NCBI GenBank assembly: GCA_003693705.1
Contig: RBZT01000649.1
Coordinates: 1-39,301, forward strand
From: Polymyxa betae
Lineage: Eukaryota; Endomyxa; Phytomyxea; Plasmodiophorida; Plasmodiophoridae
Direction of reading: 5' to 3'
Length of the DNA: 39,301 nucleotides
Positions 1 to 10,120 of the stretch are shown here, piece by piece; position 1 is the first letter of the stretch; each line of letters starts with the position of its first letter. The position numbers were made by a program, and so were the translations under genes. The notes beneath the pieces were generated by a model. That model saw only the letters and a program-made list of their open reading frames with translations. It was not told the DNA's origin and did no database searches.

Positions 1-9
1 AGATATAAA

Positions 10-62
10 ATTAATCCCCCCATTAATCCCCCCCCCCGATTAATCCCCCGATTAATCCCCCC
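10..62. repeat. TTAATCCCCC-type short tandem repeat
   Basis: Four imperfect copies of an approximately 12-bp unit (ATTAATCCCCC with variable C runs and CG/CA spacers) stand in a row. It is not the TTAGGG telomere repeat expected of most fungi. It runs directly into the palindrome at 65-124, whose arms contain the related string GGATTTAATCC, so the two are probably parts of one structure. Variable C-run length is typical of replication slippage or of assembly error. Confidence 0.8.
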
Positions 63-64
63 AT

Positions 65-124
65 AGATAGATGGGAAAGGGGGATTTAATCCTATAGGAT
101 TAAATCCCCCTTTCCCATCTATCT
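65..124. repeat. Perfect 60-bp palindrome
   Basis: Positions 65-92 (beginning AGATAGATGGGAAAGGGGG) are the exact reverse complement of 97-124, with the self-complementary centre TATA at 93-96. There is no mismatch in 60 bp. The single strand could form a long hairpin with almost no loop. It could be a fold-back element, a transposon end, or an inverted-repeat artefact at a contig edge. Confidence 0.95.
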
Positions 125-1334
125 GACGTAGGAACAGACCAGGCGTTCTGACGAGGTAATGACCTGAAGGCATCGTGTTAGTAATACACAAGTGTCTTAT
201 CAATGTTACGACCGATACCTCGTAAATATGACAAGGTCTGCCAGCAGCAACTCGGAACATGACGGCCCACATGTCGGGAAGTGCTCGCGCCATGAACTGT
301 TTACTAACTCCCAGTAGACCGTCACGCCCGGACTTGCGCCACGGAGCATGCCGATCGACCGCCCATACAGGGCGATTGTTACCGGCATCGGCCAAGGCAT
401 CCCAGACAGAATAATCTCCATGAACGCTTCTACAAAGACTAGAATCATCTCTTGATCTTGATTCATGTCATCCACAAATTTAGAAACACCGAGGCTGATA
501 AAAACGTCACATACTTTTTGAAAACCCTCAACCCTAACCTTAGCGCAGCCTCGTTCAAAAATCTGCCGTAACGACATGCGAGGTATCGGCTGTCTTCCAA
601 GGTCGGGAATACATCTGCATATTGGTCGCCATTAACACAATTACACAAGATGTGTTACAGTGTAGACCAGTTGAGTCAACAGAGTCGTTGCCATCGTTGG
701 AATCTTATCTTCTGTTCTGCGATCAATGTTGAGTGAATTGAACCTTTACGAACAGAAAAAAGTATTTACATCGAAGAGCTCCATCTCCCAGCAGCGGATG
801 AATTTGTTAATCGCTCTCATGTTAGTGGAAGTAACGATTCTCAAGGACCATACAGCAAGGCCAGAATTCAGAAATCAGCCCATTTGTTCGCAGCTGTAAG
901 TCCTCCGGAAACCGGGAGGCGGACAGAAAGGTCGAACCTAAAAATAAACAGATTAGATTATTAGAAACAGGATCGATAACATTTGCGATCTAAATTACAT
1001 CAGCCAATCTTTGTGGATGCTATTGAAAGCGTGATAGTGGATGGAATGCTTTATCCTGTAATGTTACAGATGCATGCGCATCCCAGAGCATGTCGCAGTA
1101 GTTTTCGGAATTGGGTTCTGCCGCATTGACGATACAGTAGTGAGGTTCTTGAGAAGGTTCTTTCCTGCGGATACGCAAGTTTTTCTGATATTTTTCGGAT
1201 TGATTTGCTTGCACGATCGTATTCGAACGATTGAGACTTGGCATTTTTCTTTGGCTTCCATTCCGGATGTTGAAGGCCAGTTTTTCGAAAATGCTCGATC
1301 TTTGTCTCTGACAAAGACCATACACGGGCTTTTT
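125..1334. other. Stretch with no supported gene
   Basis: The longest open frame, on the minus strand at 206-577 (123 codons, true ATG), has no domain or motif I recognise and overlaps a second minus frame at 463-648. A further set of overlapping frames on both strands around 1020-1496 continues into the duplicated segment and looks like repeat rather than gene. I see no RNA gene here. Confidence 0.5.
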
Positions 1335-1695
1335 AAACGCCTTATTGACATGGACTTCATTGGCGCCGACAAAGGAAAGGGACGTCAACAGCGATCTAGG
1401 AGGGATCGCGCCAGAGCGAATGGCGAAAACAGTCGAGTTTCAGTGGCAGTTGGAGCATGGTCGACAACGAGACAAGGAATAAAAGCATCATATTGATTTT
1501 GTTTGACGGACAAACGCCTTAATGACATGGACTTCGTTGGCGCGGACAAAGGAAGGGGACGTCATATAGCGATCTTAAGGGATCCCGTCAGAGCGGATGG
1601 TGAAAATAGTCGAGTCTCAGTGGCAGCTGGAATATGAATTATGATCGACAACGAGACGAGAAATAGGAAGGAACATCATGTTGAATTTGTTTGAC
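1335..1695. repeat. Diverged tandem duplication, two copies of about 175-184 bp
   Basis: Copy 1 is 1335-1507 and copy 2 is 1512-1695. Both start with AAACGCCTTA/TTGACATGG and end in a TTTGTTTGAC string, and they share most bases between, with small indels. Copy 2 has lost the open frame crossing copy 1, so this behaves as non-coding repeat. It may be part of a dispersed element, but no terminal inverted repeats are visible. Confidence 0.8.
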
Positions 1696-3232
1696 TGTGT
1701 GATGACGTCTCGCAATTGATTCGCTCGGGGTTTTTTCTCTTGTCCTTTGTTTGTATTTTTGCGCGCGCACATTCTAGCGACTTGTGGAGAAAAATCTGCG
1801 CATTGACCCAAAACGCACAGATTTGCGCTGTCGCAGAACTTTTTTACATAAAAGTAAAAATGAGCAGTCGCGCAGTTGTTTTCGGCTGTTATACTAAATT
1901 TTCAAAATACAGTGCGTTTCGCACTTTTGAAATCCATTTGGCAAATATTTTGCAGATATCACCCTGATTTTGTATGGGGGACCCATGTCCCACGGTGTTT
2001 TAGGACCCGGTTCCAATATGCGATCTGACTTTTTGGCACGCAGTTTTTTCCTCAGCCCTCGTTGTGGGAATCTTGGTTATCACTTTTCTTTCATACAATG
2101 CTGATGGGGTTGCCCCATTGTCGGGGCCTTAAGCACAAGTCGAAGGCATCGTTATATTGCTTGCATTTGTGCTGTTCATATCATCATGACGGGAATCCAC
2201 ATCAGCAACAATTGTCACGAAACGAATCGGGGGAGATTCTCTGTTGCGACGACAAAAAAATATGCAAGACATACGAAGTAAGGAAATAACAGTATTGTTT
2301 CTTCTATTGTAATTACAGTGAAATCTGTTTTTTATTTAAGCTTTACAAAGGGGCATGATTTTTGCAAATATGTGATCCAAAAACATAATAAAAGAATATA
2401 GATACCAAATTCACTGAAGGATTGCGAAGTATCATTTCGTATTAATCATTAACAGTTCCTGTTTTCTGTACCGGATGCCTTCGGGCCGAACTCCCTACCG
2501 TCTAAAAACGGGGAAATTCCAATATAAACAGATGCGCTGCAGACATCCAAACATTTAAAACCTAAAAGTTGAATAACAACGAACACAACGACATCGTTGG
2601 CAGCGGCGTCGGAGTCGGGCCCGACGCTGCAGACGAGCCAGCGGAACCGTCAATAAATAAACGGTTGCTGCAAAGATGATCAGACGCAAGCACCTCCTCC
2701 GCTCCCATTCTCTCTCTCTCTCTATTGGAACGCAGAATTCAATGACTGGGGACCCGCGATCCAAATATCTTTAGATATTTGCCTTCGTCACGGCAAATAT
2801 CTAAATATCTACGCATATTTGCCTCGGTCCCAGTCCAGGACTGGGGACCAACTAGGACCAACTGGGACCAGCGGTCCTGTTATTTTGCAGGTTGAAGACT
2901 GCCGGTACGCCGGTACGGTATGATAGAATTGATAATGTTGACGAATTTTATATGATAATCCAAAAACACACCCAAATTAGAATTACGACCGTTAGAGCAA
3001 GTCGTTTATCCCAATTCGGTGATTCCGGAAACCAACAGGTAGATACAATTTATAGCAGAAATGAATACAGGAAATGAATATGAGACAGCGCAGAGCCCAA
3101 TAATGATCTAGACAATGATTTGCAATGACTTCAGAGCGGCGTCACGACTCGGCCCATGTTTGCTGCATACTCCCTATATTGTCAAATGAATCTTCGCATA
3201 GCAGTGCTGCAGAAAGCAAGAAGACTGGAGAT
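1696..3232. other. Gene-poor AT-rich stretch
   Basis: This stretch holds only short open frames with no recognisable domain. A short CT microsatellite lies near 2709-2722. Repeated GGGGACC/GGACCAACT strings occur at about 2750-2876, beside the inverted repeat at 2770-2805. I see no gene I can support. Confidence 0.6.
2770..2805. repeat. Short inverted repeat (14-bp arms)
   Basis: TTTAGATATTTGCC at 2770-2783 is reverse-complementary to 2792-2805, with an 8-base loop. It sits among repeated AAATATCT and GGGACCAACT strings. It may be a fragment of a miniature inverted-repeat element; no boundaries or target-site duplication can be defined. Confidence 0.7.
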
Positions 3233-5378
3233 TTATAACACAACCAAATAGTTGAAAACATACACAGGCCAATGATCGATGACAATGCTGGGCAGAACGA
3301 ACAGTTTCAAGATGCCGAAAGCGATATATTTCCAGTTGCCTCGGCGTAGAGTCTCCGGCAACGATATCAGCGCCCCCAAATAGTTCGGGATGAAATCCGA
3401 TAGGAATCGCTCACGCTGCGAATAAGCACCGCGAAATTTTTGCTGCCTCGATCGATGATGTAGAAGAATCGGGATGCCATAATGACGAGAATCCAGCAGG
3501 CTCAGAACACCTGCGGATTGCGGCTGATCCCAACCCACATTCCACCTAGCATCGCTATAAAGACAACGTCGATCCAACGACGATCATATACCTGAAATCG
3601 ATCATTGGAGAGATCGGACAAGTCGCGATGAAGTCGTCTCCGTTGATAACTCGATACGAATAGAACAGGGGCTGATCGAGCGGCGTCCATTTCTCAGACG
3701 TCCGCACAGCCTCGATGGCATCGCTCCATGTGCTATCACCAGCTCGAGGCTGCCCGAACGTGATGCAACCCTCCAATCGGAAACACTAACAAACGTCAGA
3801 ACGGCGGGAAGTTTCAAAAACCAGCGCTTACGGCATCCCAATTCAAACGCATGACACTGGTCGGCGAGCCAGTACGGCGCCAGAGCAGCAGCGACGAAAA
3901 CATGGAGGCGGTAGCGCCGCCCAAAGAATGCCCGGTGATGACCAGCGAGGGTTTCTTGCCGCCAGCTGCACCGAACTTGCGGACGATAGCACGAAATTCA
4001 ACCTCGATGTGCTCCCAGAAACGTTCATGCTTCCTCGCGACGTTTGCAGATGGCCGACGACGGAAGGCGTTGACACAGAGCTCAATCTTACGAGAGATAG
4101 CGCTGTTCAGAACCGGCGTGGGTTTGACGTCAGATGCACCGAGCCCTTCCAAAACCGGCGCTTCTCCAGCATCTAGCGCCACTCTCGGGGTGGAGTCGCC
4201 TCGACTCGTTGTGAAACAGGACAATTCCTCATTTTCAGGAAAGCCGAACACATCATAAAACCCCTGATATCGAAAATTAGTTCTTTTTTTTCCCGAAAAA
4301 ATTTCAAGATAATTATGACAATAGAATGTTTAAATGCTGATGGGGTTTACCGAATGAACCAGGCCGGGAAGAAGCGAGTTCTTGGCGGCAGTCTTGCGAA
4401 GCGAACAATCCGTCAGCCATTCGGTTAAATCGAAGGGCGAGGTGCCTTTAAACGAGACCACGACGAACTGGCCTGGGACCGAGTACAGCACGACCATGAT
4501 AAGGCCTTCGTGACCAAATCGGGAATAGCGCAGGTCCAGAGCGGGATCGTTCCAGAAAGTGACCATATCCGATATAATATTATCCGATTCGTCTAAACAC
4601 AGGATTCAGTGAAACTAAAAGCGAAGCCCATTCTGTATACAGGCTAGCGCTGAGAGATGAAGAAGGAATTCGGCGAGATCTAAGTCGAATGGAGCGGGTT
4701 TCTCACGTGATCCGGTTCGGGTCAACAACGGATGAATTTTGGCCCAGTCTGGGCGATACCCTGAATGGAAATTCGGATCGATGGAGTTCACAGCCGATAG
4801 CGCTAACGGGCGTGGCTGTCGCGTGACCTAAAATACCATCTAAATCAGAATCATAAAAACTGGAAAAGTAATCAAGCAGATTGAACAACGAAATAGGTTT
4901 ACCGATCGAGGGTTAGGTGATACATAGACACATCCCATTCGAAACGAAACGATCTTTACGAGCTTGACAACAATCTCGACAAGCGGCCAAATACAGGCGC
5001 ACGTAGAGAAAAGGCAGAGAATCCAGAGATTGTAGAATCCCCAAACTAACGAATCGACCGTTGCCAGAAACGTCAACTAAAAAAGCAAAGACTCAGTTAC
5101 AGTGCGTTGGAGAAGCAATGAGGTACCTTCAAGCTTTTTCTAAGAGCATTGTAGTTGGTGAAGTCCATCAACTCATGAGAACCTTGCATGACGATCTGCT
5201 CGTATTTTTGCTGAATGCAGGAAGGCAAAACTGCAAATGTAGCTTCTGCAACCGACATAAAGCGAGTGGAACGAGATTTTACTAGCTGAACCGCCCTCAT
5301 TTCGTTCAAGTTTGAACGATGTGAAACAGGAGCCAAAGGGTAGGCATGGCACGCGATCACAATCTCGATTTTAGATGG
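3233..5378 (-). CDS. Class 3 lipase, membrane-associated (5' end unresolved)
   Basis: The protein is an alpha/beta-hydrolase of the lipase class 3 family, expected to cleave acylglycerols. Visible motifs are the nucleophile elbow GHSLGG (about 3930), followed by CITFGQPRAGD, then YRVINGDD carrying the probable catalytic Asp, and IDHWPVY near the C terminus with the probable catalytic His. The order Ser-Asp-His is right for the family. The upstream exons at 5127-5378 and 4930-5076 encode hydrophobic segments that look membrane-spanning. Several introns are clear, for example GTACCT at 5126 to the acceptor near 5077, and one between LPGLVHS and GFYDVFGFP. The stop is TAA at 3233-3235. The initiator is not certain: an ATG near 5522 gives a short leader, but its junction to 5378 is not clean. 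One join near 4800-4860 is also unresolved. The lipase identity is firm; the exact substrate is not known. Confidence 0.85.
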
Positions 5379-5561
5379 CTGTATTGAGGCAGCTTTTAAA
5401 GAAATAAAAAATTAAGTGTTCTGCCAGCAACTAGCTGCTTGGTGAAAGAATGACTGTGTTTCGATTCCTGTTTTATTCAACGTGAACAGATAGGAACGAA
5501 TGGACGAGTTATCAACACCCATTGAAATCGAAGGAGCAAAGGGCGATATGAATAACAGCTA

Positions 5562-5876
5562 TTACTCCCCTTTATATTGCCAATCGCGTCGGCACATAGG
5601 ACATTGCTGTTTAGAAGATTGCTCTTTCAGCCATTTCTGAAAAGTGAAATCAGTTTAAAAGCAACGTGAACGTAAAGCATGATGAAAACTTACCAGAATA
5701 CAGTGTATGTGGAATGGATGATTACATTGACCCCATACTGGAGGACAATCGTCACCGGGGCTTTGACACGATGGGCAACATCCATCGAATGGTTGGCAGC
5801 AGATCGTACAGGTATCCTCATGAACTTTCCATCGCCAGGACGCCACCGCCCTCCATCGATCGATCTCGATCTTCAT
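5562..5876 (-). CDS. APC11: Anaphase-promoting complex subunit 11 (RING-H2)
   Basis: This is the RING subunit that recruits the E2 to the anaphase-promoting complex. Exons are 5694-5876 and 5562-5636, joined across a 57-bp intron (GTAAGT...TTTCAG), giving 85 aa, the usual family length. Family hallmarks are the start MKIEIDRWRAVASW, the insert CCPSCQSPGDDCPPVWGQC, the H-x2-H pair in CNHPFHIHCIL, and the last Cys pair in CPMCRRDW. All zinc ligands are present. The ATG is the only one that gives the conserved N terminus. The gene is divergent from RSPH3 with 112 bp between the two start codons, so the promoter is probably shared. Confidence 0.97.
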
Positions 5877-5988
5877 CAGAAGACGAAGCCGTGCCCACGC
5901 TTACGCACTTGAAATAACATGTCACAGAAGCGATCTTGAAAAAATCTGCCACGATCATGCCCAGTACATCGATTTCAGCCAAAGCGAA
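5877..5988. promoter_or_regulatory. Short bidirectional intergenic region (APC11/RSPH3)
   Basis: Only 112 bp separate the divergent start codons of APC11 (5876, minus) and RSPH3 (5989, plus), so it must contain both 5' leaders and core promoters. I do not recognise a TATA box or a specific factor site. Confidence 0.5.
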
Positions 5989-7207
5989 ATGTTGCAGCAA
6001 CAGCTCCCAGGCGCCCGTAAATCGCAGCGGAAATCGCAGGACCCTCTGCTAACTCCAACAGATGAACGGTTTCTATCGGAAATACTGTCGTGCTTACCGC
6101 TAATTCTCGCTTTAGAATTCCACATAATATTATGTTCGATCGCCGTGTCTGTCGTGGTAGCAACTATCCCCATCGATCACCTGTAACAGCAAATCAGCAA
6201 CAAAGCCAATCCCAGCGCTACAGACCCAGACGGCAATCGATGGAAGGACATCAAGAAGGTGCAAAACCATCAAATCAGACCCCAGAACCCGTTCAAGGAC
6301 GCCATCATAGCGAAGTACAAACCATGACGTATTTGGAGGTACTCGAGGCGAAATCGTCCGAGAAAGAGCAGTCGCAACAGACAGACCCGTTGCTGGACCA
6401 GCCTGATTCGCCGAGATACGTCCCACAACCAAGCGGCGAGCATAAGACTACTCAGATAGAGCCTGGCGATCTGTTCGATTTCAATCTGGAGGTGGAACCG
6501 ATCTTAGAGGTCCTGGCCGGGAAGACTTTAGATCTGGCTGTCATGGAAGTCATTGACGAGATTGAGCTAGCCGATCTCGCATCACGCCGAGATCGGTTCG
6601 AACAGATGCGGAATGTCGAACTTGCAGAAACGCAGCGAATCGAAGCACGTGAGACGCGTCTCTTCGAAGAGAAACAGCGGCGTAAACAACAAGAAAAAGA
6701 TCGACTACGGCAGGAGAGCGAGCTGGCCACAAAAATCGCTGCTAGAACAGTCTCGAAATCCACCCTGGAAGGTTTTGCCAGAGCCTCGTAGTATATTCGT
6801 AGTATAATTATTGTGCAGATTTACAAACTCGCGTTCTTGGTCAGCTCCAGTCCAAAGGCCATTTCCGCGATCCTATTCTATCGGAAGTCAGCAACGATTT
6901 CTTGCCATGGATTGTGAAGCATACAAGCGATAAGCTTGGCTCCATCGGAAATGCCAACAAAATCGTTAATGCTGCCGTTGTCGATGCCGTTGCTGAAGCA
7001 CTGCAAACTAATTCTGCTATTGCCGGCGCTCGCCAGGCGCAACTGAAACAGAAGCACGAAGAATATCTGGCTATGAAAGCAGAGAGGGATGCTGCGGCAG
7101 CTGCTGCGGCCGCAGCTGCTGCATCTGCGGCCGAAGCGGCTGCATCTGCGGCCGAAGCGGCTGCCGAAGCCTCCGAATCTGACCCTCTCGCAGACGAATC
7201 AATTTAA
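5989..7207 (+). CDS. RSPH3: Radial spoke protein 3 homologue
   Basis: This is the anchor subunit of the flagellar radial spoke, which docks spokes on the axonemal doublets and links to PKA signalling. Exons are 5989-6068, 6116-6771 and 6819-7207, total 374 aa, separated by two 47-bp introns with the unusual donors GTTTCT and GTTTTG. The family signature NIMFDRRVCRGSNY is near residue 30. The conserved core has LAGKTLDLAVMEVIDEIEL, then a charged coiled coil (RRDRFEQMRNVELAETQR) and EKQRRKQQEKDRL, and ends with GHFRDPILSEVSNDFLPW. The C terminus is an Ala/Glu-rich tail. All phases join, and the second junction (GAA G / AT TTA CAA) restores the conserved reading. The presence of this gene implies an organism with a motile flagellum. 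Confidence 0.94.
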
Positions 7208-7402
7208 CAATGGGCAACTTAATACATCTACGAGTCATGACTAACAGAGCGGGCTACCTAAGTTTGCTGCTTGGGGTCATGGGGTCCCGATTAGCTTTCT
7301 CAAGAAGGGATCGTTGTTGTTATGTTACATTCCATGATAAGCGCAACCCTCCCCACTGCCGATCGATTCGAATCAACAAAGGGCATTGATGGTGGTTAAT
7401 CG

Positions 7403-10064
7403 ATGAGACGTGAAGGTGAGGCGATGTTATCATCACCTTCACGATCAGAACGGCAAGATGCTGCAATGACGCCACGTCGCGGGGCACCACAGCCAGTCGG
7501 TGTGGTGCCCTATACGAATCTGCGAGATGTGAGCTCGTATCTTCTGCAGCAATGTATCAAAACCCGATCTGTCTATGTCATCGATAATCCATTCCTATCT
7601 CGGGTTCGAAAATCAGAAGGCGGTGAAGCTTATCAACGATTTGTGGATGTTCTTTGCAAACTGGAGATGCTCGAAACGTTAAGTCTTCAGGTGAAAGTCA
7701 TTCATCTTTGAAACTCAAGCACTATGAAAAACCCTTTCTAATTTTAATGCTCAGTTTAAAATTTCTGATTTTTTCTATAGAGATCTTTCATCACAGATGA
7801 ATGCATAATTATGCTTTGTGAGCGTTGGCGAAATGGGCATTTCCCGTTTCTATGCCAGCTGAATTTGAACCAGAATTTGGTATCCGATGAAGGATTCATA
7901 GCGCTAGCAGAGTGCTTGGAGGCGTTGCCATCCTCCATTGACAATATCAAGATCTGGGCGCTGAATCAATTAAGGCCATCGACTCTGGCTACACATCAGC
8001 GCTTGGTTGAAGCTATCGAATGCAACCCACGTATTATCCACTTCGAGACGAACTGGAGGTCTGATGATTTAGCTTCTAGTGTTAAGGCCACACTGGACAA
8101 AAGTAAGTTTATGTTGAACAATGCTGCAAACCTTTTTTTTTTAATTAAATCGAAAGGAAGAAGTCACTTCGCAGCCAGTGTGCAGCATCTGAGATCTGCC
8201 ATGGTCGATATTCAATCGCAAACTCCACATTTGAAGGTTTTTCGTCTAGCTGACAACGAAGCCCTATGCCATATTTGGTCCAAGGATATCGGAGATCCTG
8301 ATTTGATTGGGATGCAGCCGGAGCCAGCTCTTCCCAGCATGATTCAAGTCATATCGGCGCTTTCCTTATTGGCAAAAAATCATCATCTTGTGACTTTGGA
8401 GCTACCAGGTAATTATGCCTGTTGCTTTAGGCTTGGATTTGCTGTCATTTCGTCTTGGATGGCTCCCAAGCTCGAGCTTATGTTATTCTGTAGGCAACGG
8501 CCTGCAAAGCACCTTCGTTGAATTCTTTTTTCATTCTGTCGTTAGTGATGGATCATTTCGTTCGGTTCGTCATCTCAATCTCGAGCGAAACAGATTTAAT
8601 CTCAACGATATTGTCTCACTTGTTTCGCTTCTTGGTATGCTTGCTGGGTTTATTGCTGCTTTTATGGAATCGGCTTATATTTTTGTATGAAAGATGCGCA
8701 TTATGCATTCGAAGAGGAAGTGACTCCGTGCTCACTGATGCCTTTTGAGTCGTTGCGTCTAGCTGGACAACAGGTGACTAATCACCATTGTTTAGTTCTA
8801 AAGCCTTTACTTGAAATTTCCATGGAATACTTCTAACTCGACACCTCTAGGAGCTGCAAGGAACCCAAGCAATCGAGATGAACCGAGATCTGATTCTATC
8901 AAAATTCGTATTTAACCATTCTCTCAACGATCTCACCATCGATGTCAGTGATGAGGCGATGCAAGAACTGAACGTTTATCTTCAGCGCAATATAAAGAAG
9001 CATCGTTCACGGATTGCAATTAGCTCGGCTAATCAACAAATCGGAAGTCCAATGTCATCAACGCTTCGTAATCTAACAACAACAGCTTTGAAAAGCGCAG
9101 CATTGAGTTCCGAATCGCAATCGCCGAAAAAAACCCCTTCCTCGCCAAAGTTGTTCTATATCGAATGTCTTTTGGTAGTAATGCTGACTTCTTTCCTAGA
9201 GCTCGTTTCCTCTTTTCCCCCAAATCGCCAGTGGAAGATGCTGTGCCCTCTGTGGATACTGTTGACGACGTAATGGTGATGGTAGCGCGAGAATCACCCA
9301 CAATTGAAGAGTAAATGACTTCAACTTAACTGCTTTCTGTGATGTGATTGTGGTCTCAGCTTCACTTTATCAAACTGTCGGTTTCTTTGCTGTTTGAATG
9401 AATTGAACGCAATTCGGTTCAGCCGAGCTTTAGTTAGTCTCCTCGCGTATAACTTTCAGCTGCACACTATTGCTCTTACAAATTGCGGTATCCGGGATCC
9501 GTTTCTGTAAACCAAGCTTAACTGTTTTCACGATGATTATTATCTCATTGCTATTTTAGGTCGGCGTTAATTACAGCGAAATCGAACGGAGACTTTCCTA
9601 ATCTGGTCGTCCTGGATTTCAGTCGCAACTCTCTGTCAGACGAAATTATCCTCTCCCTACTGCAAAGTCCTTTCTTTCAATTAAAGGTGATTCGCCTTAG
9701 GCACAGAAGGTAGACATTTAGCTTTTTGGCTTGAATCTGTTTTTGAATTATTGGTTGTTTCTTGCAGTGCTCATTCACTGTGTAAACTGTAAATCAATCT
9801 TTGTTGTTTGACTTTGAGCTTGAGTAACGTTGTTTTGGTCCTATAGTTCGATTTGCTCTCCGCGAATGGGTGCAAAAGTGATAACCCTGTTAAGAAAATA
9901 TCATCGGAAATGGCTGCGAGTGAGTGTTCTCGATTCGGGTAAATCAATGGCCACAACTTGTCTGACAGGTGTTTGAGTTCGACTTCGATCATCCTGAACT
10001 ACAACGGCAAGCCGATGAAATGCTGATTGAAGCTGCAAATATTTATGATGAATTATGCAATTAA
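7403..10064 (+). CDS. Leucine-rich repeat protein, 11 exons
   Basis: This is a 650-aa protein built largely of leucine-rich repeats of the ribonuclease-inhibitor-like type, for example FLCQLNLNQNLVSDEGF, SVRHLNLERNRFNLND, HTIALTNCGIRD, NLVVLDFSRNSLSDE and LKVIRLRH. Proposed exons are 7403-7690, 7781-8102, 8157-8408, 8494-8634, 8694-8773, 8851-9149, 9200-9310, 9360-9500, 9560-9709, 9847-9919 and 9969-10064; the lengths sum to a multiple of three and every join keeps the LRR pattern. The end of exon 6 could be 3 bp later. A serine-rich stretch at about 9050-9230 interrupts the repeats. The C-terminal HPELQRQADEMLIEAANIYDEL looks like a capping helix. The partner and function are unknown; similar proteins occur in flagellated eukaryotes. 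It converges on UFD2 with 56 bp between stop codons. Confidence 0.85.
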
Positions 10065-10120
10065 TTATCGTTGATACATGGAATATTATACTAGCATTTT
10101 AAATGAAGAAATCGGATCGC

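Noticed and set aside
1074-1496. 140-codon plus-strand gene
   Set aside because: It runs into the tandem duplication, whose second copy does not keep the frame, and overlapping frames exist on the other strand.
3851-4258. Plus-strand frame of 135 codons
   Set aside because: It lies opposite the lipase exon with GHSLGG and has no domain of its own.
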